Assembly (NCBI GenBank): GCA_946499505.1 | Contig: CAMMSL010000011.1 | Location: 32,001-76,758 of the forward strand | From: an uncultured Lachnoclostridium sp. | GTDB taxonomy: Bacteria; Bacillota; Clostridia; Lachnospirales; Lachnospiraceae | Reading direction: 5' to 3' | DNA: 44,758 bases | Shown: piece after piece, positions 42,883 to 44,758 of the stretch | How positions within the stretch are numbered: position 1 is the stretch's first letter | Layout: every line of letters begins with the position of its first letter | The notes under the pieces: model-generated | Told to the model about the DNA's origin: nothing | What the model saw: the letters and a program-made list of their open reading frames with translations, nothing else | Databases searched by the model: none | Translations under genes and position numbers: made by a program

Positions 42883-43371
42883 ATGTCGGGAAAAAGATCA
42901 GATTATCTGTCGTGGGATGAATATTTTATGGGGGTTGCGATGTTGTCGGGGATGAGATCAAAAGATCCGAATACGCAGGTGGGATGTTGTATTGTCAGTC
43001 AGGACAATAAGATATTATCCATGGGTTATAACGGGTTCCCGATCGGCTGTTCGGATGATGAATTTCCGTGGGCGAGAGAGGGAGAAGATCCGCTGGAAAC
43101 GAAATATGTATATTCCACTCACAGCGAGCTTAATGCGATATTGAATTACAGTGGGGGGAGCCTTGCCGGGGCAAAACTGTATGTAACACTGTTCCCGTGC
43201 AACGAATGTGCGAAGGCTATTATACAGTCGGGAATCCGGGAGGTTATCTACGACTGTGATAAATATGCTGACACTGCGGGCGTGCAGGCATCGAAGAGGA
43301 TGATGGATGCTGCAGGTGTCAGATACCATCAGTATCACAGGACCAATCGAAAGGTTGAATTCAGCCTGTGA
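42883..43371 (+). CDS. dCMP deaminase (ComEB family)
   Basis: This is a 162-residue zinc enzyme converting dCMP to dUMP. Zinc-binding and catalytic motifs are the HSELNAI block and the PCNECAKAI block, with SWDEYFMGVAMLSGMRSKDP at the start. GAAGGAGATAAGA precedes the ATG. It sits 63 bases after upp and is likely co-transcribed. A frame overlapping its start (42743-42955) is a shadow of it. Confidence 0.93.
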   Translation: MSGKRSDYLSWDEYFMGVAMLSGMRSKDPNTQVGCCIVSQDNKILSMGYNGFPIGCSDDEFPWAREGEDPLETKYVYSTHSELNAILNYSGGSLAGAKLYVTLFPCNECAKAIIQSGIREVIYDCDKYADTAGVQASKRMMDAAGVRYHQYHRTNRKVEFSL

Positions 43372-43374
43372 AGC

Positions 43375-43399
43375 AAATGCTCCCTGCAAGGGAGCATTT
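43375..43399 (+). terminator. Hairpin after the dCMP deaminase gene
   Basis: A perfect 10-bp stem AAATGCTCCC / GGGAGCATTT with a TGCAA loop begins three bases after the stop. The T-tract is only TTTC, so termination may be partial. Confidence 0.6.
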
Positions 43400-43441
43400 C
43401 TATGCGCGATAAGACCGACAGGCGGCTGCCGGGCTCGCACG

Positions 43442-43455
43442 GGCAAATATTTGCC
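43442..43455. repeat. 14-bp exact palindrome
   Basis: GGCAAATATTTGCC is self-complementary and sits next to the GC-rich stretch GGCTGCCGGGCTCGCACGGG in the gap before the acyltransferase gene. It may be an operator. No partner gene points to its regulator. Confidence 0.45.
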
Positions 43456-43493
43456 GCTCAGAGACTACCAAAGAAATGAGGAGTATATCGATT

Positions 43494-44204
43494 ATGAAAC
43501 GTATTTTGATGATGGTGTTGCGAAATCTGTTGATGGTTCCGTACGGCTGGATCCGTCTGTGCTACAGAGCTGCTCGCGTGGACAAATATACTGAGGAGGA
43601 CATGTATGCATTCCTTAAATGGATCGATCTCAGGGCCAATCGGGGAGGCAACGTTCATATTGACGTTCATGGTGTAGAAAATCTCCCGGAGAAAAACGGA
43701 TTTATGTTTTTCCCTAATCATCAGGGCCTGTACGATGTCCTGGCTATTATTGAAGCTTCACCCAGACCGTTTTCGGTGGTGGCGAAAAAGGAAATCGCAA
43801 ATATTCCTTTTTTAAAGCAGGTTTTTGCGTGCATGAAAGCCTACATGATCGACCGTGAGGATGTGCGGCAGGCGATGCAGATTATTATTAATGTAACAAA
43901 GGAAGTAAAAAAAGGAAGAAATTATCTGATCTTTGCCGAAGGTACACGCTCCAAGAATGGGAACCATGTCGGTACCTTTAAGGGGGGGAGTTTCAAATCG
44001 GCAACCAAGGCCCAATGCCCGATCGTGCCAGTGGCTCTTGTAGATTCGTTTAAACCATTTGACACAAATACGATCAGGCCGGTGACTGTACAGGTGCATT
44101 TCCTTGAGCCAATGTACTATGAAGAGTATAAAGATATGAAAACAACAGAGATAGCAGCAATTGTGCAGGAGCGAATCCAAAAAGTTATAGATGCAAATGT
44201 GTAA
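43494..44204 (+). CDS. PlsC-like 1-acylglycerol-3-phosphate acyltransferase
   Basis: This is a 236-residue phospholipid acyltransferase. ATG 43494 is chosen because TGAGGAG lies eight bases upstream. Residues 1-25 are a hydrophobic membrane-associated start. The acyltransferase signatures are NHQGLYD (HX4D) and FAEGTRSKNG, with PIVPVALVDSF and VTVQVHFLEPMYY downstream. It should transfer acyl chains to lysophosphatidic acid. It is probably the last gene of the sua5-upp-deaminase cluster, beyond a partial terminator. Confidence 0.88.
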   Translation: MKRILMMVLRNLLMVPYGWIRLCYRAARVDKYTEEDMYAFLKWIDLRANRGGNVHIDVHGVENLPEKNGFMFFPNHQGLYDVLAIIEASPRPFSVVAKKEIANIPFLKQVFACMKAYMIDREDVRQAMQIIINVTKEVKKGRNYLIFAEGTRSKNGNHVGTFKGGSFKSATKAQCPIVPVALVDSFKPFDTNTIRPVTVQVHFLEPMYYEEYKDMKTTEIAAIVQERIQKVIDANV

Positions 44205-44251
44205 CTGTTTCGGCCGATTGAAAGTTTTTTGATAGATTTTTGAAATTTTCG

Positions 44252-44280
44252 TTGACATTGAAAAGTTCATTTAGTATAAT
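44252..44280 (+). promoter_or_regulatory. Consensus promoter of tRNA-Ser
   Basis: TTGACA at 44252-44257 and TATAAT at 44275-44280 with a 17-bp spacer match the consensus exactly. The leader begins with the small hairpin CGCACT/AGTGCG (44287-44301). Confidence 0.88.
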
Positions 44281-44353
44281 AAATTTCGCACTATTAGTGC
44301 GGAACTGAATAAAATGCTGCAGCATCACATGACTGCGGTCGCATTCAGAATCA

Positions 44354-44441
44354 GGAGAAATACTCAAGAGGCTGAAGAGGCGCCCCTGCTAAGGGTGTAG
44401 GTCGGGAAACCGGCGCGAGGGTTCAAATCCCTCTTTCTCCG
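44354..44441 (+). tRNA. tRNA-Ser (anticodon GCT)
   Basis: This is an 88-base class II tRNA. Acceptor arms GGAGAAA and TTTCTCC pair with discriminator G. The anticodon loop CTGCTAA holds GCT, flanked by CGCCC/GGGTG. A long variable arm (GTAGGTCGGGAAACCGGCGC) identifies tRNA-Ser. The T arm is GAGGG-TTCAAAT-CCCTC. CCA is not encoded. It decodes AGC/AGT. Confidence 0.96.
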
Positions 44442-44457
44442 TTTGGTATTATCCGCG

Positions 44458-44486
44458 AAAACTACTGGAAAACCCCAGTAGTTTTT
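44458..44486 (+). terminator. Terminator of tRNA-Ser
   Basis: AAAACTACTGG (44458-44468) pairs with CCAGTAGTTTT and ends in a T-run. Confidence 0.88.
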
Positions 44487-44587
44487 GCATGTTCAAAGCA
44501 AAGTTGTGGATGGTATCATGTAAAAGTACCAGATATAGTGCCTGAGTGGAAGCTGAGAAAAAAGTTGAAAAAACTTGTAAAAAATGG

Positions 44588-44758
44588 TTGACATTAGTAG
44601 AAACGAATGGTATTATATTTAAGCTGACTCGCGAGAGACAGCGAAAACAAAAGAAAAAAATAAAAAAGTTCTTGACAAAGCGGAACGGATTTGATAAAAT
44701 ATTAAAGCTGTCGCTTGAGAGAGAACGACAGGAACCTTGATAACTGAACAATAGACAA
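44588..44758 (+). promoter_or_regulatory. Tandem rRNA operon promoters and leader
   Basis: P1 is TTGACA (44588-44593), 17 bp, TATTAT (44611-44616). P2 is TTGACA (44672-44677), 17 bp, TAAAAT (44695-44700). The leader has a hairpin (CTGTCG near 44709 with CGACAG near 44728) and ends in CTTGATAACTGAACAATAG, a sequence typical of the region ahead of 16S rRNA in this group. The 16S gene itself would lie beyond the window. Confidence 0.8.

Noticed and set aside
42743..42955. 70-codon frame overlapping upp end and deaminase start
   Set aside because: It is an out-of-frame shadow of two well-supported genes.
1..44758. CRISPR array or prophage
   Set aside because: No regularly spaced direct repeats and no phage structural, integrase or cas genes were found.

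Overview
This window looks like a chromosome segment from a spore-forming, anaerobic gut Clostridium of the Lachnospiraceae type (Bacillota). The evidence is a T-box riboswitch ahead of ileS, paired SpoIID/SpoIIQ-like sporulation genes, a PerR-rubrerythrin peroxide-defence operon, MecA, many Rho-independent terminators with T-tracts, A/G-rich Shine-Dalgarno sequences, and an rRNA promoter region at the right edge. Species cannot be fixed from the sequence alone. No prophage, transposase or CRISPR array is visible. The unusual content is domain fusions and dispersed palindromic elements.

Layout, left to right. 1-1.2 kb: end of an MBOAT acyltransferase and its SGNH-hydrolase partner (surface polymer acylation). 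1.2-2.6 kb: rubredoxin-glutamate synthase-like flavoprotein. 2.7-7.5 kb: sucrose operon with LacI-type repressor, sucrose PTS EIIBCA and sucrose-6-phosphate hydrolase, with a readable promoter/operator. 7.6-9.1 kb: D,D-carboxypeptidase. 9.1-12.8 kb: metal module (AraC and ArsR regulators, divergent from an HMA metallochaperone and a Zn/Cd-type P1B-ATPase). 12.8-15.9 kb: a 79-bp near-perfect palindrome, then a HelD-type helicase fused to a GH31 N-terminal-like domain. 16.0-23.3 kb: T-box(Ile), two structured repeats in opposite orientation, ileS, glycogen phosphorylase and a membrane protein. 23.3-25.2 kb: spoIID and a spoIIQ-like gene. 25.2-31.5 kb: an amino-acid/amide catabolic island (GIY-YIG protein, archaeal-type ornithine cyclodeaminase, amidohydrolase, M20 hydrolase, YfcC transporter), bracketed by inverted copies of one palindromic repeat. 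31.4-32.1 kb: three large palindromes and no gene. 32.2-34.0 kb: perR, reverse rubrerythrin and rubrerythrin. 34.2-36.9 kb: NlpC/P60 hydrolase, a five-box DnaA cluster outside any dnaA locus, a DUF1858 protein and MecA. 37.4-40.6 kb: small orphan, GH18 glycosidase, amidase. 40.7-44.2 kb: Sua5 fused to a phosphatase-like domain lacking its Cys, then upp, dCMP deaminase and a PlsC-like acyltransferase. 44.2-44.76 kb: tRNA-Ser(GCT), then two rRNA-type promoters running off the window.

The most notable observations are (1) a repeat family at 16.4, 16.7 and 31.5 kb whose stems co-vary between copies around a GNRA-like mini-hairpin; (2) the HelD-GH31N fusion; (3) the Sua5-pseudophosphatase fusion; (4) a DnaA-box cluster at 35.6 kb; and (5) two cell-wall/sporulation genes whose ribosome binding site lies in the 3' arm of the preceding terminator hairpin.
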